Assembly: GCF_900116135.1 (NCBI RefSeq)
Contig: NZ_FOZX01000001.1
Span: 1-64,000 of the forward strand
From: Saccharopolyspora flava
GTDB lineage: Bacteria; Actinomycetota; Actinomycetes; Mycobacteriales; Pseudonocardiaceae
Reading direction: 5' to 3'
DNA: 64,000 bases
A program made the position numbers and the translations under genes. Shown here piece after piece: positions 22,561 through 31,732 of this stretch (positions are counted from its first letter, which is position 1; every line of letters starts with the position of its first letter). Under the pieces are notes generated by a model, which was not told where the DNA came from, made no database searches, and saw only the letters and a list, made by a program, of their open reading frames with translations.

Positions 22561-23726
22561 CAACGACGACGCTTTCCACTCGGGCGTCCGGCCTTGCCCG
22601 CCGGGCGCGCGCCCGGCTGCGGACGCGCGGCACCGGCCGCGACCGGGCGCTTGGGCTCCTCCGGAACCTCCTCGCCGGCCTCGCGGGCGGCGGCCCTGGT
22701 CCGGCGCTGCTCGACCTTCTTGGCGTGCGAGCGGTACTTCGACTCGCGCATTTTGAGGTCCACCAGCAGCGGCGTGGCCAGCAGGATCGAGGAGACGACA
22801 CCGGCGATCATGCCGACCAGCTGCACCAGCGCCAGGTCGCGCAGCACGCCGACGCCCAGCAGACCGGCGCCGACCACCAGCAGGCCCAGCACCGGCAGCA
22901 GCGCGATGACCGAGGTGTTGATGGAGCGCATCAGCGTCTGGTTGACCGCCAGGTTCGCGGCCTCCGGGTAGGTGCGGCGGGTCATGCTCAGCAGACCCCG
23001 GGTGTTCTCCTTGACCTTGTCGAAGACCACCACCGTGTCGTACAGCGAGAACCCGAGGATCGTCAGCAGACCGATCACGGTGCTCGGCGTGACCTCGAAG
23101 CCCACCAGCGAGTAGACGCCCGCGGTGACCACGACGTCGTGCAGCAGCGCGATCAGCGCCGCCACCGCCATCCACTTCTCGAAGTAGAACGCCAGGAAGA
23201 TCGTCACCAGCACCAGGAACACGCCGAGCGCGAGCAGCGCCTGGGTGGTGATCTCCCCACCCCAGGTGCCGGAGACCGCGCTGTCGCTGATCACCTGCTG
23301 GCTGGGCTTGCCCGCCGCGTCCAGCGGCCGGGTTTCGGTGAAGATCTCCTGCTTGACCTTGAGAACCTGGTCGACGGTCAGCGACGAGGCCCGGATCTGG
23401 ATGCTCTGGTTCGCACCGGTGCCCACGACCTGCACCGTCTCGGCCGGGTGCCCGACGGCCTTGCTGAAGGCCGACTGGACCTGGTCGGTCTCGATCGGGC
23501 CCTGCGCGCCGACGGCGGGCATGGAGATCTTAGTGCCGCCCTCGAAGTCGATGCCGAGGTTGAAGCCCTTGAACCCGATCGCGCCGATGCACACCAGCAC
23601 CAGCAGACCCAGCGCGATGTACCAGCGGGAGCGCTTGCCGACGATGTCGAAGGCACCGGTCCCGGTGTAGAGCCGGTGGAAGACGCTCTCGCGCTTCTGG
23701 ACCTCTTCGGTGGGAGGAGTCGTCAC
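22560..23726 (-). CDS. secF: Protein translocase subunit SecF
   Basis: 388 residues from GTG 23726, selected because GGAGG lies 7 bases upstream; a GTG at 23732 overlapping the secD stop is too close to it. Six membrane helices, with the large periplasmic loop between TM1 and TM2 (FNLGIDFEGGTKISMP onward) and the conserved YDTVVVFDKVKENTR motif in TM4-5. With SecD it uses proton motive force to pull exported proteins out of SecYEG. A basic, Pro/Ala-rich C-terminal tail of about 60 residues follows TM6. Confidence 0.95.
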   Translation of the reverse strand: MTTPPTEEVQKRESVFHRLYTGTGAFDIVGKRSRWYIALGLLVLVCIGAIGFKGFNLGIDFEGGTKISMPAVGAQGPIETDQVQSAFSKAVGHPAETVQVVGTGANQSIQIRASSLTVDQVLKVKQEIFTETRPLDAAGKPSQQVISDSAVSGTWGGEITTQALLALGVFLVLVTIFLAFYFEKWMAVAALIALLHDVVVTAGVYSLVGFEVTPSTVIGLLTILGFSLYDTVVVFDKVKENTRGLLSMTRRTYPEAANLAVNQTLMRSINTSVIALLPVLGLLVVGAGLLGVGVLRDLALVQLVGMIAGVVSSILLATPLLVDLKMRESKYRSHAKKVEQRRTRAAAREAGEEVPEEPKRPVAAGAARPQPGARPAGKAGRPSGKRRR

Positions 23727-23728
23727 CT

Positions 23729-25285
23729 TCACGCCTCCTTGGAGGTGGTCGCGGTGGCCTTGCGCTCGGCGCGGGCCCGGTTGCCGATGCGTTGCACGGC
23801 GCCCAGCCCGGAGACCGACGGCTTGGACAGGAACTTGCTCTTCGAGGCCAGCGCCACCAGCGGGTGGGTAACCAGGAAGACCACCACGAGGTCGAGCACG
23901 GTGGACATGCCGAGGGTGAACGCGAAGCCCTTCACCTGCCCGACGGCCAGCACGTAGAGCACCGCGGCGGCCAGGAAGCTGACCGCGTCGGCCGACAGGA
24001 TCGTGCGCCGCGCCCGGACCCACGCCCGGGGCACCGAGGAGCGGAACGTGCGGCCCTCGCGGATCTCGTCCTTGAGCCTCTCGAAGAACACGATGAACGA
24101 GTCCGCGGTGATGCCGATGGCGACGATGAACCCGGCGACACCGGCGAGGTCGAGGGTGAAGCCGATCCACCTCCCGAGCAGCACGAGCACGCCGTAGACC
24201 ACGCCGCCGGACAGGATCAGCGACAGCACGGTGAGGATGCCCAGCAGCCGGTAGTAGGCCAGGCAGTAGACGGCCACCAGCAGCAGGCCGATGCCGCCCG
24301 CGATCAGTCCCGCTTCCAGCGAGGCGACGCCGAGGGTCGCCGAGACCGTCTCGGCCTCGGACTGGTCGAAGGCCAGCGGCAGCGAGCCGTACTTGAGGAT
24401 GTTCGCCAGGTCCGTGGCGGACTGCTGGTTGAACTGGCCGTTGATCTCGGCGTTGCCGCCCAGCAGTGGCACGGAGATCGACGGCGCCGAGACGACCTCA
24501 CCGTCCAGCACGAACGCGGCCCGCTGTCCGACGTTGGCGGAGGTGAAATCCGCCCAGGTCTTGGCGCCTGCGGACTTGAAGTTCAGGTTGACCGTCCAGG
24601 CCGGCGTCCCGCCCGGCTGCGTGCTCGGTGGCTGGGCCATCGAGTCGGCGATCTCCTTGCCCTCCAGGAACACCGGCTCGAGGACGTACTTCGCCGTGCC
24701 CTCGCGGTCGCAGGTGACCAGCGGGAGCTTCGGGTCGTCGTTGCCGCGCAGCGGGTCCTCGGCGTTGCAGTCCAGCGCCTGAGCGGCCTGCATCAGCACG
24801 TTCGGGTCGGTGCTCTGGCGCGTGGCCTTCGCCGCCTCGATCTCCTGCTGCGAGTCGCCCGGCGGCTGCGCCTGCTGCGGCGTCGTCGGGGCCGGGGGCT
24901 GGGTGGCCGGGAGCTGCTGGACGACCTTGCGGAAGTTCAGCTCCGCGGTCTGCCCGAGCTGCTTGGCCTCCTCGCCGCCGGCGCCGGGCACCGTGATGAT
25001 CAGGTTCGACCCGTCGAGGGCGACCTCGGAGCCGCCGATGCCCATGCCGTTGACGCGCGTCTCGATGATCTGCCGCGCCTGGTTCAGGGATTCCTTGCTG
25101 GGAGGTTGCCCGTCCGGGGTGCGCGCGGTCAGCGTGACCCGCGTGCCTCCCTGCAGGTCGATGCCCAGTTTCGGGTTGGGCTTTCCATCACCGGTGAAGA
25201 ACACCAGTGCGTACAGCGCCACCACGATCAGCGCGAAGATCGCGAGATAACGCCCTGGGCGCAGCTGCCCGGCCGGAGGTGCCAC
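23729..25285 (-). CDS. secD: Protein translocase subunit SecD
   Basis: 518 residues from GTG 25285. TM1 (YLAIFALIVVALYALVFF) is followed by the periplasmic P1 region containing GIDLQGGTRVTL and a Pro/Gln-rich insertion at about 130-160, common in actinobacterial SecD. TM2-6 carry the conserved GITADSFIVFFERLKDEIREG motif. It partners SecF in protein export. It forms secD-secF-apt with overlapping or 2-bp junctions. Its promoter probably lies in the 339-bp gap after yajC. Confidence 0.95.
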   Translation of the reverse strand: MAPPAGQLRPGRYLAIFALIVVALYALVFFTGDGKPNPKLGIDLQGGTRVTLTARTPDGQPPSKESLNQARQIIETRVNGMGIGGSEVALDGSNLIITVPGAGGEEAKQLGQTAELNFRKVVQQLPATQPPAPTTPQQAQPPGDSQQEIEAAKATRQSTDPNVLMQAAQALDCNAEDPLRGNDDPKLPLVTCDREGTAKYVLEPVFLEGKEIADSMAQPPSTQPGGTPAWTVNLNFKSAGAKTWADFTSANVGQRAAFVLDGEVVSAPSISVPLLGGNAEINGQFNQQSATDLANILKYGSLPLAFDQSEAETVSATLGVASLEAGLIAGGIGLLLVAVYCLAYYRLLGILTVLSLILSGGVVYGVLVLLGRWIGFTLDLAGVAGFIVAIGITADSFIVFFERLKDEIREGRTFRSSVPRAWVRARRTILSADAVSFLAAAVLYVLAVGQVKGFAFTLGMSTVLDLVVVFLVTHPLVALASKSKFLSKPSVSGLGAVQRIGNRARAERKATATTSKEA

Positions 25286-25624
25286 GGTGCGTCGGTCTCC
25301 TGTTCAGGGTCTGTTCGGACGCGCCACCCGGCCGGAACCGAGCGCGCGAGCGACGAGCGGTCTCGCCGTCGACAACGTACCGCCGGTCCTACCGGGTTCC
25401 GCCCATCGATGCGATCTTGTGGCGATCTTCGCCAACACCGCCCGCCACGTACAGCACCCCAGTCTCGCAGGCCCGGAACGGGCGACGACTACGTGGGGTG
25501 GCCGAAACGCAGCGACGCGGGACCGGAGCGTCGTCGCGCCCCGGTGCCCGCGTCGCTGCGATGGTCGCGCGGTCTCCCGGCGGGCCACCGACGTGCGGGC
25601 CCGTCGCCGGGATCGACCGATGCG
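25286..25624. other. 339-bp gap between yajC and secD
   Basis: No convincing gene, hairpin or repeat was seen. A 94-codon arginine-rich frame on the minus strand (25304-25588) has no recognisable protein character. The region presumably carries the secD promoter; an AGGAGAC lies about 10 bases before the secD GTG. Confidence 0.5.
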
Positions 25625-26008
25625 TCAGCTGGTCTTCTGCTTCTCGGCCGACTCGGCGTCCTCGGTCTTGGCGTCCTCGACCTTGGTCTCCTCGGCGGGA
25701 GCCTCGGCGGCGGGGGTCTCCTCGACGGCCGGGGTCTCGGCCTCGGTGTTGACCTTCTCGCGCACGGCCTGACGCACCCAGGTGGTGGTCATGCCCGGGG
25801 CGATCTCGATGTCGATGGTGTCGTCGCTGGTCGACACGACCGTGCCGAAGACACCGGAGGTCGTCATCACCCGGTCACCTGCGGTGATCGAGTTCTGCAG
25901 CTTCTGCTGCTCGGCCATCGCGCGCTTCTGCTTGCGGGCCTGCAGGAACAGCGGCACCGCGAGCAGGACGATCAGCAGCGGCAGGATCAGGGATTGGAGT
26001 TGCATCAT
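25625..26008 (-). CDS. yajC: Preprotein translocase accessory subunit YajC
   Basis: 127 residues (ATG 26008, or the next codon 26005). One N-terminal membrane helix (SLILPLLIVLLAVPLFLQ), then the conserved small cytoplasmic domain (RKQKRAMAEQQKLQNSI, GDRVMTTSGVFGTV, TIDIEIAPGMTTTWVRQAV) and an acidic Glu/Ala-rich tail typical of actinobacterial YajC. It joins SecDF to form the SecDF-YajC complex. It lies upstream of secD in the same direction but separated by 339 bp. Confidence 0.93.
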   Translation of the reverse strand: MMQLQSLILPLLIVLLAVPLFLQARKQKRAMAEQQKLQNSITAGDRVMTTSGVFGTVVSTSDDTIDIEIAPGMTTTWVRQAVREKVNTEAETPAVEETPAAEAPAEETKVEDAKTEDAESAEKQKTS

Positions 26009-26168
26009 GCTCCGTTCAGCGGGCGCACGACAGGACCAACCACGCAGTCCGCGCCCGGTTTGTTCGGATGTTCGTAGCCCCAGTCTGCCAGGTCAACGAA
26101 AGTGCCAGGTTGACGCGTGGCAATCGGCTGGTCCGCCGCCACCGTAACGGCGGATTGTCACCATTCGG

Positions 26169-27248
26169 TCACTCCGCGAAAAGCGTTGGCTGACCATCAC
26201 CGGGGGCGTTCGCCGGCGGCGTCATGCCCAGGTGGAACCAGGCGGCGGCGGTGGCCACCCGACCTCGGGGCGTGCGGGCCAGGAACCCGGCTCTGACCAG
26301 GTACGGCTCGCACACCTCCTCCACCGTACTGGGTTCCTCGCCGACGGCGACGGCCAGCGTGGAGATGCCCACAGGACCGCCGTGGAAGGACTTGATCAGC
26401 GCGCGCAGCACCGCCCGGTCCAGCCGGTCCAGGCCCACCTCGTCGACGTCGTAGACCTCCAGGGCGGCCCGGGCGACCTCGCGGGTCACCGCGCCGTCGG
26501 AGCGGACCTCGGCGTAGTCGCGGACCCGGCGCAGCAGCCGGTTGGCGATGCGCGGCGTGCCCCGGGAGCGGGCGGCGATCTCGGCGGCGCCGTCGTCGCG
26601 CAGGTCCACCCCGAGGATCCCGGCCGAGCGGCGAACCACCTGATCGAGCTCACCCGGCGTGTAGAACTCCATGTGCGCGGTGAAGCCGAAGCGGTCGCGC
26701 AGCGGGCCGGTCAGCGCACCGGACCGGGTGGTGGCCCCGACCAGCGTGAACGGCGCGAGCTCCAGCGGGATGCTGGTCGCCCCCGGCCCCTTGCCGACGA
26801 CGATGTCGACCCGGAAGTCCTCCATCGCCAGGTACAGCATCTCCTCGGCCGGGCGGGCGATCCGGTGGATCTCGTCGATGAACAGCACGTCGCCCTCGGT
26901 GAGGTTGGACAGCATCGCCGCCAGATCGCCCGGCTTCTCCAGCGCCGGGCCCGAGGTGACGCGGATGGCCGAGCCCAGCTCGGCCGCGATGATCATCGAC
27001 AGGCTCGTCTTGCCCAGCCCCGGAGGACCCGAGAACAGCACGTGATCGGGCTGGTCGCCGCGCCGCAGCGCCCCGTGCAGGACCAGTTCGAGCTGCTCGC
27101 GCACGCGCGCCTGGCCGACGAACTCGCTGAGCTTGCGGGGCCGCAGCGTGGTCTCGACGTCGCTGTCGCCCTGGTCCTCGTGCGCGGCCAGCGACACGGG
27201 CTCCAGGGGTTCCGCGGGGGCCGCCGCCCAGTCCTCTTCCTCGTACAT
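26169..27248 (-). CDS. ruvB: Holliday junction branch migration ATPase RuvB
   Basis: 359 residues. AAA+ Walker A is [12 protein letters not shown] (residues 73-84), Walker B is VLFIDEIHR, sensor/arginine-finger regions are [18 protein letters not shown], and the C-terminal winged helix is complete ([13 protein letters not shown]-like, [25 protein letters not shown]). It drives branch migration with RuvA. It starts 8 bp after ruvA. The N-terminal extension of about 30 acidic residues is normal for actinobacteria. A weak hairpin (TCCGCCG with CGGCGGA) lies near 26132-26154, just beyond its stop. Confidence 0.97.
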   Translation of the reverse strand: MYEEEDWAAAPAEPLEPVSLAAHEDQGDSDVETTLRPRKLSEFVGQARVREQLELVLHGALRRGDQPDHVLFSGPPGLGKTSLSMIIAAELGSAIRVTSGPALEKPGDLAAMLSNLTEGDVLFIDEIHRIARPAEEMLYLAMEDFRVDIVVGKGPGATSIPLELAPFTLVGATTRSGALTGPLRDRFGFTAHMEFYTPGELDQVVRRSAGILGVDLRDDGAAEIAARSRGTPRIANRLLRRVRDYAEVRSDGAVTREVARAALEVYDVDEVGLDRLDRAVLRALIKSFHGGPVGISTLAVAVGEEPSTVEEVCEPYLVRAGFLARTPRGRVATAAAWFHLGMTPPANAPGDGQPTLFAE

Positions 27249-27256
27249 CGGCTACC

Positions 27257-27856
27257 TCACTTGGGCCCGAGGGTGGCCAGGGCCTTGCGCAGCACGGCCG
27301 AGGTGTCCAGGTCGCCGCCGCCGTTGGACAGCACGGCCTCGACGCTCTGCTCGGCCTGCTTGGCGGAGAAGCCCAGCCCGACCAGGGCCTCGGAGACCTC
27401 GGTGCGGATGCGGCTGCGGTCGACGGTGGCGGTCGGTTCGACGGTGGCGCCCGCGACGACGCCGACCTTGTCGCGCAGTTCCAGGATCAGCCGCTCGGCG
27501 CTCTTCTTGCCGATGCCCGGGACCTGGGTGAGCACCGTGAGGTTGCCGTCGGCCAGCGCGGTGCACAGCTGGTCGGGGGTGAGCACGGCGAGGGTGGCCA
27601 GCGCGAGGCGCGGGCCGACGCCGGAGGCGGTCTGCAGCAGGCCGAACAGGTCGCGGGCCTCGGCGTCGGCGAAGCCGTAGAGGGTCAGCGAGTCCTCGCG
27701 GACGATCAGCGAGGTCCACAGCCGGGTCTCCTCGCCGCGCCGCAGCCCGGCGAGCGTGTTCGGGGTGGCGTGCACCGCCATGCCGACGCCGCCGACCTCG
27801 ACCACGGCGTGATCCAGGCCGATCGACAGCACCGGTCCGCGCACCGTGGAGATCAT
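27257..27856 (-). CDS. ruvA: Holliday junction-binding protein RuvA
   Basis: 199 residues from ATG 27856 (GGAGG 9 bases upstream). The N-terminal OB fold ([23 protein letters not shown]), two HhH motifs ([29 protein letters not shown]) and C-terminal UBA-like domain III ([18 protein letters not shown]) that contacts RuvB are all present. Tetramers hold the four-way junction open. The start overlaps the ruvC stop in ATGA, so ruvC-ruvA-ruvB is one coupled operon. Confidence 0.97.
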   Translation of the reverse strand: MISTVRGPVLSIGLDHAVVEVGGVGMAVHATPNTLAGLRRGEETRLWTSLIVREDSLTLYGFADAEARDLFGLLQTASGVGPRLALATLAVLTPDQLCTALADGNLTVLTQVPGIGKKSAERLILELRDKVGVVAGATVEPTATVDRSRIRTEVSEALVGLGFSAKQAEQSVEAVLSNGGGDLDTSAVLRKALATLGPK

Positions 27857-28467
27857 CGGGTCTTGCCTCCTGTTCTCGGGCCCTGCGCCCGCTGGGCCTT
27901 CTCCTGGGCCGCCTTGATCTTCGCGCGGTGGGTGCGCGCGGCCTCGGCGGCGCGCGCTTCGGCCTGGGCGATCCGGTCCATCATCGGCGCCCGCCACAGG
28001 TGGCAGACGCCCAGTGCCAGCGCGTCGGCGGCGTCGGCCGGTTTCGGCGCTTCGGCCAGCCCGAGGATCTTGGTGATCATCGTGGTGACCTGCTTCTTGT
28101 CGGCGCGGCCGGAGCCGCTGATCGCGGCCTTGACCTCGCTGGGCGTGTGGAACGCGACCGGCAGACCGCGCCGGGCCGCCGCGAGCGCGACGACTCCGGA
28201 GACCTGCGCGGTGCCCATCACGGTCCGCACGTTGTGCTGGCTGAACACCCGCTCGATGGCCACCACCTGCGGCCGGTGGAGGTCCATCCAGCGCTCAACC
28301 TCGGTGGCGACGGTGAGCAGCCGGGTGGCGAGCTCGTCCTCCTGCGGACTCCGCGCCACCCCGACGGCCACGCAGGCCACGGACCGGCCCTTGCCGCCGT
28401 CGACCACGCCGAGCCCGCAGCGGGTCAGCCCCGGGTCGACTCCCAACACGCGCACGCCGCCACCCAC
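27853..28467 (-). CDS. ruvC: Holliday junction resolvase RuvC
   Basis: 204 residues from GTG 28467; GTG 28455 (VRVLGVDPG) is also possible. RNase H-fold endonuclease that nicks four-way junctions symmetrically. Metal-binding acidic residues are in [21 protein letters not shown], and DAADALALG. The C-terminal 30 residues are basic and helical. First gene of ruvCAB; the 98-bp gap to the DUF4262 gene should hold its promoter. Confidence 0.96.
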   Translation of the reverse strand: MGGGVRVLGVDPGLTRCGLGVVDGGKGRSVACVAVGVARSPQEDELATRLLTVATEVERWMDLHRPQVVAIERVFSQHNVRTVMGTAQVSGVVALAAARRGLPVAFHTPSEVKAAISGSGRADKKQVTTMITKILGLAEAPKPADAADALALGVCHLWRAPMMDRIAQAEARAAEAARTHRAKIKAAQEKAQRAQGPRTGGKTR

Positions 28468-28565
28468 TCAGCCGAAGCCATCGAGAACACTCGTTCGAAC
28501 CCTAGCGAACCCGGCCCCACCGACCACACCCGACACGCCCTCACCGTCACCCGGCGGGGTGGACC

Positions 28566-29081
28566 TCAGGGGCCGTCGACCCCGGGCGTCCAGGACTCCG
28601 GGAGGCCGGAGTCGGTGAGCACGGGCTGGTACTCGCGGAAGCCGCCCGGGGCGTCGGGCTGCCAGGGGAACTTGGCGTCCTCCGGGCTGGACACGATGAG
28701 CTGCACGGCCGGGAAGTCCGGGCCGTTGTAGACCAGGAACGCCGATCCGAGGTATTCCGGGTAGTGCTGCAGCGCGATCTTCTCGAAGGTGACCGGGCAG
28801 CCCTGCAGGAAGCCCTCGTAGAGCTGTCCGGGCTGGAAGCGCTCGCCCTGACCGGCGCGCTGCACGTAGGTGTTGACCACCGAGTGCGCGACCTCCTGCG
28901 GCAGCCCGATCACGACCACCTCGGGCTTGCCGAAGCGCCGCCACGCGCCCACCGAGAAGGCGTAGGCCGGGCCGCTGTCGTCGCCGGCCACGTGCATGAC
29001 CGCGGCGCCGTGCTGCTCCGCGGTGTTGACCATCCACTTGCGCAGTGATTCATCGGTGTCGACCACGGCGTCATTCTGCAC
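28566..29081 (-). CDS. DUF4262 family protein
   Basis: About 171 residues from GTG 29081; GTG 29066 is an alternative. Conserved DUF4262 features are AYAFSVGAWRRFGKPEVVVIGLP, seen here as VGAWRRFGKPEVVV, a mid-domain EGFLQGCPVTFEKI, and LVYNGPDFPAVQLIV. Small cytosolic family of unknown role. It sits alone between ruvC and yebC, downstream of the yebC terminator, so it is probably transcribed separately. Confidence 0.8.
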   Translation of the reverse strand: MQNDAVVDTDESLRKWMVNTAEQHGAAVMHVAGDDSGPAYAFSVGAWRRFGKPEVVVIGLPQEVAHSVVNTYVQRAGQGERFQPGQLYEGFLQGCPVTFEKIALQHYPEYLGSAFLVYNGPDFPAVQLIVSSPEDAKFPWQPDAPGGFREYQPVLTDSGLPESWTPGVDGP

Positions 29082-29091
29082 GTCAACGCAA

Positions 29092-29126
29092 GAACCGCTC
29101 CCCCGGGATTCCCGGAGGAGCGGTTC
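29092..29126 (-). terminator. Terminator after yebC
   Basis: Inverted repeat with outer arms GAACCGCTCC and GGAGCGGTTC and an inner CCGGG/CCCGG stem, 12 bp beyond the yebC stop. It closes the pdxS-pdxT-yebC unit. Confidence 0.8.
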
Positions 29127-29137
29127 GTCAGAACGCG

Positions 29138-29890
29138 TCAGGCGTTGACTTCCGCCATCACGGAGTCGCTGACGTCGAAGGCGGCGTAGACGTTCTGGAC
29201 GTCGTCGCAGTCCTCGAGGGCGTCGATCAGCTTGAAGATCTTGCGCGCGCCCTCGGCGTCGAGCTCGACGTTGACCGAGGCCAGGAAGTTGGTCTCGGCC
29301 GAGTCGTACTCGATGCCCTCGGCCTGCAGCGCCTTGCGGACGTCGACCACGTCCGAGGCGTCGCACAGGATCTCGTAGCTCTCGCCGAGGTCGTTGATCT
29401 CCTCGGCGCCCGCCTCCAGCACGGCCGCGAGCACGTCGTCCTCGCTGAGGCCGTTCTTGGGCAGCAGCACCACGCCGCGGCGGGTGAACAGGTACGACAC
29501 CGAGCCCGCGTCGGCCATCGAACCGCCGTTGCGGGTCATGGCCGTGCGGACCTCGCCCGCGGCCCGGTTGCGGTTGTCGGTCAGGCACTCCACCAGCACG
29601 GCGACGCCGTTGGGGCCGTAGCCCTCGTACATGATCGTCTGCCAGTCGGCGCCACCGGCCTCTTCGCCAGCTCCGCGCTTGCGCGCGCGTTCGACGTTGT
29701 CACCAGGGACCGAGTTCTTCTTGGCCTTCTGGATCGCGTCGTAGAGGGTCGGGTTGCCCTCCGGGTCACCTCCGCCGGTGCGGGCGGCGACCTCGATGTT
29801 CTTGATCAGCTTCGCGAAGAGCTTGCCGCGCTTGGCATCGACGGCGGCCTTCTTGTGCTTGGTGGTGGCCCACTTGGAGTGGCCGCTCAT
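29138..29890 (-). CDS. yebC: YebC/PmpR-family DNA-binding regulator
   Basis: 250 residues from ATG 29890 behind GGAGGAGAG. Canonical start [22 protein letters not shown], then [31 protein letters not shown] and [10 protein letters not shown] regions. YebC-type proteins are described as transcription regulators and, more recently, as factors that help ribosomes at difficult sequences. In many bacteria yebC sits with ruvABC. Here it is also the last gene after pdxS and pdxT (35 bp gap). Confidence 0.95.
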   Translation of the reverse strand: MSGHSKWATTKHKKAAVDAKRGKLFAKLIKNIEVAARTGGGDPEGNPTLYDAIQKAKKNSVPGDNVERARKRGAGEEAGGADWQTIMYEGYGPNGVAVLVECLTDNRNRAAGEVRTAMTRNGGSMADAGSVSYLFTRRGVVLLPKNGLSEDDVLAAVLEAGAEEINDLGESYEILCDASDVVDVRKALQAEGIEYDSAETNFLASVNVELDAEGARKIFKLIDALEDCDDVQNVYAAFDVSDSVMAEVNA

Positions 29891-29925
29891 CTCTCCTCCG
29901 TCTTTCCACGCCCGCGGCGGGCTTG

Positions 29926-30570
29926 TCACCGCTCGCGAACGATCCGTACGAAACAGCGGTGCACTCGCTCGTCCCCCTCGACCAGTTCCGGGTGGAAGGC
30001 CGTGGCGAGCACCGCTCCCTGCTGAACCGCGACGATCCTACCGGCGAGCCCTTCGCGCTCGGTGGCGTCGGGGGTCCCGAGCGCGTCCGGGACCTCGGGA
30101 AGCGTGGCCAGCACGGACACGCCGGCCCCGATCTTGTCCACCCACGGAGCCCGGATGAACACGGCGTGGACCGGGCCGTCGACGCCCTGGAAGTCCAGGT
30201 CGGTCTCGAAGGAGTCGACCTGCCGCCCGAAGGCGTTGCGGCGGACGACCACGTCCAGCGCGCCCAGCGGCCGGACCGCGGCGGCCCGGTCGTCGTCAAC
30301 GCTCGAGGCCAGCATGATCATTCCCGCGCAGGAGCCGTAGGCGGGCAGGCCCTCGGCCAGCCGGGCGCGCAGCGGGTCGTAGAGCTCGAAGGTGTCCAGC
30401 AGCCGGGTCATGGTGGTCGACTCGCCGCCCGGCAGCACGATGCCGTCGACCGCGTCGAGCTCCTCGACGCGCCGCACCGGGATCGCGCGCGCCCCGCTGC
30501 GCTCCAGCGCGGCCAGGTGCTCGGCCACTCCCCCTTGCAGGGCCAGCACGCCGATGAGGGGCTCAGCCAT
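29926..30570 (-). CDS. pdxT: Glutaminase subunit of PLP synthase (PdxT)
   Basis: 214-residue class I glutamine amidotransferase that supplies ammonia to PdxS. The catalytic triad is visible: cysteine in AYGSCAGMI, and histidine-glutamate in TAFHPELV. The oxyanion loop LPGGESTTM is intact. The start is ATG 30570, 60 bp after pdxS. With PdxS it forms the deoxyxylulose-5-phosphate-independent pyridoxal 5'-phosphate pathway. Confidence 0.96.
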   Translation of the reverse strand: MAEPLIGVLALQGGVAEHLAALERSGARAIPVRRVEELDAVDGIVLPGGESTTMTRLLDTFELYDPLRARLAEGLPAYGSCAGMIMLASSVDDDRAAAVRPLGALDVVVRRNAFGRQVDSFETDLDFQGVDGPVHAVFIRAPWVDKIGAGVSVLATLPEVPDALGTPDATEREGLAGRIVAVQQGAVLATAFHPELVEGDERVHRCFVRIVRER

Positions 30571-30630
30571 CGTTCCTCCTCACGTGAGGCGGCCGGGCGG
30601 CGCGCTCGCACCGCCCGGCCACGACCTCGT

Positions 30631-31533
30631 TCACCAGCCGCGCGTGGCCAGGCGGTCGTTGTCGCCCAGGTCGTCGAGGTTGATGCCGACCATCGCCTCG
30701 CCCAGGCCGCGGGAGACCTTGGCGACGACGTCGGGGTCGTCGTAGAAGGTGGTGGCCTTGACGATGGCCTCGGCGCGCTTGGCCGGGTCGCCGGACTTGA
30801 AGATGCCGGAGCCGACGAACACGCCCTCGGCGCCGAGCTGGCGCATCATCGCCGCGTCGGCCGGGGTGGCGATGCCGCCTGCGGTGAACAGCACGACGGG
30901 CAGCTCACCGGTGCGCGCGACCTCGCGGACCAGCTCGACCGGGGCGCGCAGCTCCTTGGCGGCCACGTAGAGCTCGTCGGACTCCAGGGTGGACAGCCGC
31001 CGCATGTCGGCGCGGATCTGACGCATGTGCCGGGTCGCCTCGACGACGTTGCCGGTGCCCGCCTCGCCCTTGGAGCGGATCATCGCCGCGCCCTCGGCGA
31101 TCCGGCGCAGGGCCTCGCCGAGGTTGGTGGCGCCGCAGACGAACGGGACGGTGAAGGCCCACTTGTTGATGTGGTTGGCCTCGTCGGCCGGGGTGAGGAC
31201 CTCGGACTCGTCGATGTAGTCGACGCCGAGCGACTGCAGCACCTGGGCCTCGACGAAGTGGCCGATGCGGGCCTTGGCCATTACCGGGATCGACACCGAG
31301 TTGACGATGCCCTCGATCATGTCCGGATCGGACATCCGCGCCACGCCGCCCTGGGCGCGGATGTCGGCGGGCACGCGCTCCAGCGCCATGACCGCGACCG
31401 CGCCCGCCTGCTCGGCGATCTTGGCCTGCTCGGGGGTGACCACGTCCATGATCACGCCGCCCTTGAGCATCTCGGCCATGCCCCGCTTCACGCCGTCGGT
31501 GCCGGTGGCGGCGGTGTCCGCTGCGGTAGTCAA
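30631..31533 (-). CDS. pdxS: Pyridoxal 5'-phosphate synthase subunit PdxS
   Basis: 300 residues from TTG 31533, selected for GGAAG 7 bases upstream and because no ATG or GTG precedes the conserved [19 protein letters not shown]-barrel synthase making PLP from ribose 5-phosphate, glyceraldehyde 3-phosphate and ammonia. The Schiff-base lysine is in [11 protein letters not shown], the second lysine region in [14 protein letters not shown], and the phosphate loop in [14 protein letters not shown]. Sites resembling PdxR operators lie upstream at 31589-31635. Confidence 0.95.
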   Translation of the reverse strand: MTTAADTAATGTDGVKRGMAEMLKGGVIMDVVTPEQAKIAEQAGAVAVMALERVPADIRAQGGVARMSDPDMIEGIVNSVSIPVMAKARIGHFVEAQVLQSLGVDYIDESEVLTPADEANHINKWAFTVPFVCGATNLGEALRRIAEGAAMIRSKGEAGTGNVVEATRHMRQIRADMRRLSTLESDELYVAAKELRAPVELVREVARTGELPVVLFTAGGIATPADAAMMRQLGAEGVFVGSGIFKSGDPAKRAEAIVKATTFYDDPDVVAKVSRGLGEAMVGINLDDLGDNDRLATRGW

Positions 31534-31588
31534 CGTTGATCTTCCTTCACATTCCGGTGTTGTTCCCGTAACCAACCTAGACACGAAC

Positions 31589-31635
31589 TGGACCACCGCA
31601 ACGGTCCACTCAACGCCGATTTCAGTAGTCCACTT
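31589..31635 (-). promoter_or_regulatory. Candidate PdxR (MocR-type) operator region of pdxS
   Basis: On the minus strand AAGTGGACTA (31626-31635) is close to the PdxR motif AAAGTGGWCTA that I recall from Corynebacterium glutamicum. Another half-type, GAGTGGACCG, lies at 31601-31610 and forms the inverted repeat TGGACC-N8-GGTCCA (31589-31608). The sites lie 55-102 bp before the pdxS start. No pdxR gene is in the window. Confidence 0.5.
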
Positions 31636-31732
31636 GACACCGGAGTCCCCCGGGCGCGGCCTTGCACGAGCACACCACCGGGTGTGTGATCGGAGACACA
31701 CCTCTGCTCGCTGGGTAGTGCAGGAGCTCGCC

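Noticed and set aside
25304-25588. 94-codon minus-strand frame in the yajC-secD gap
   Set aside because: Arginine-rich, no ribosome-binding site and no protein-like pattern. Treated as chance in high-GC DNA.
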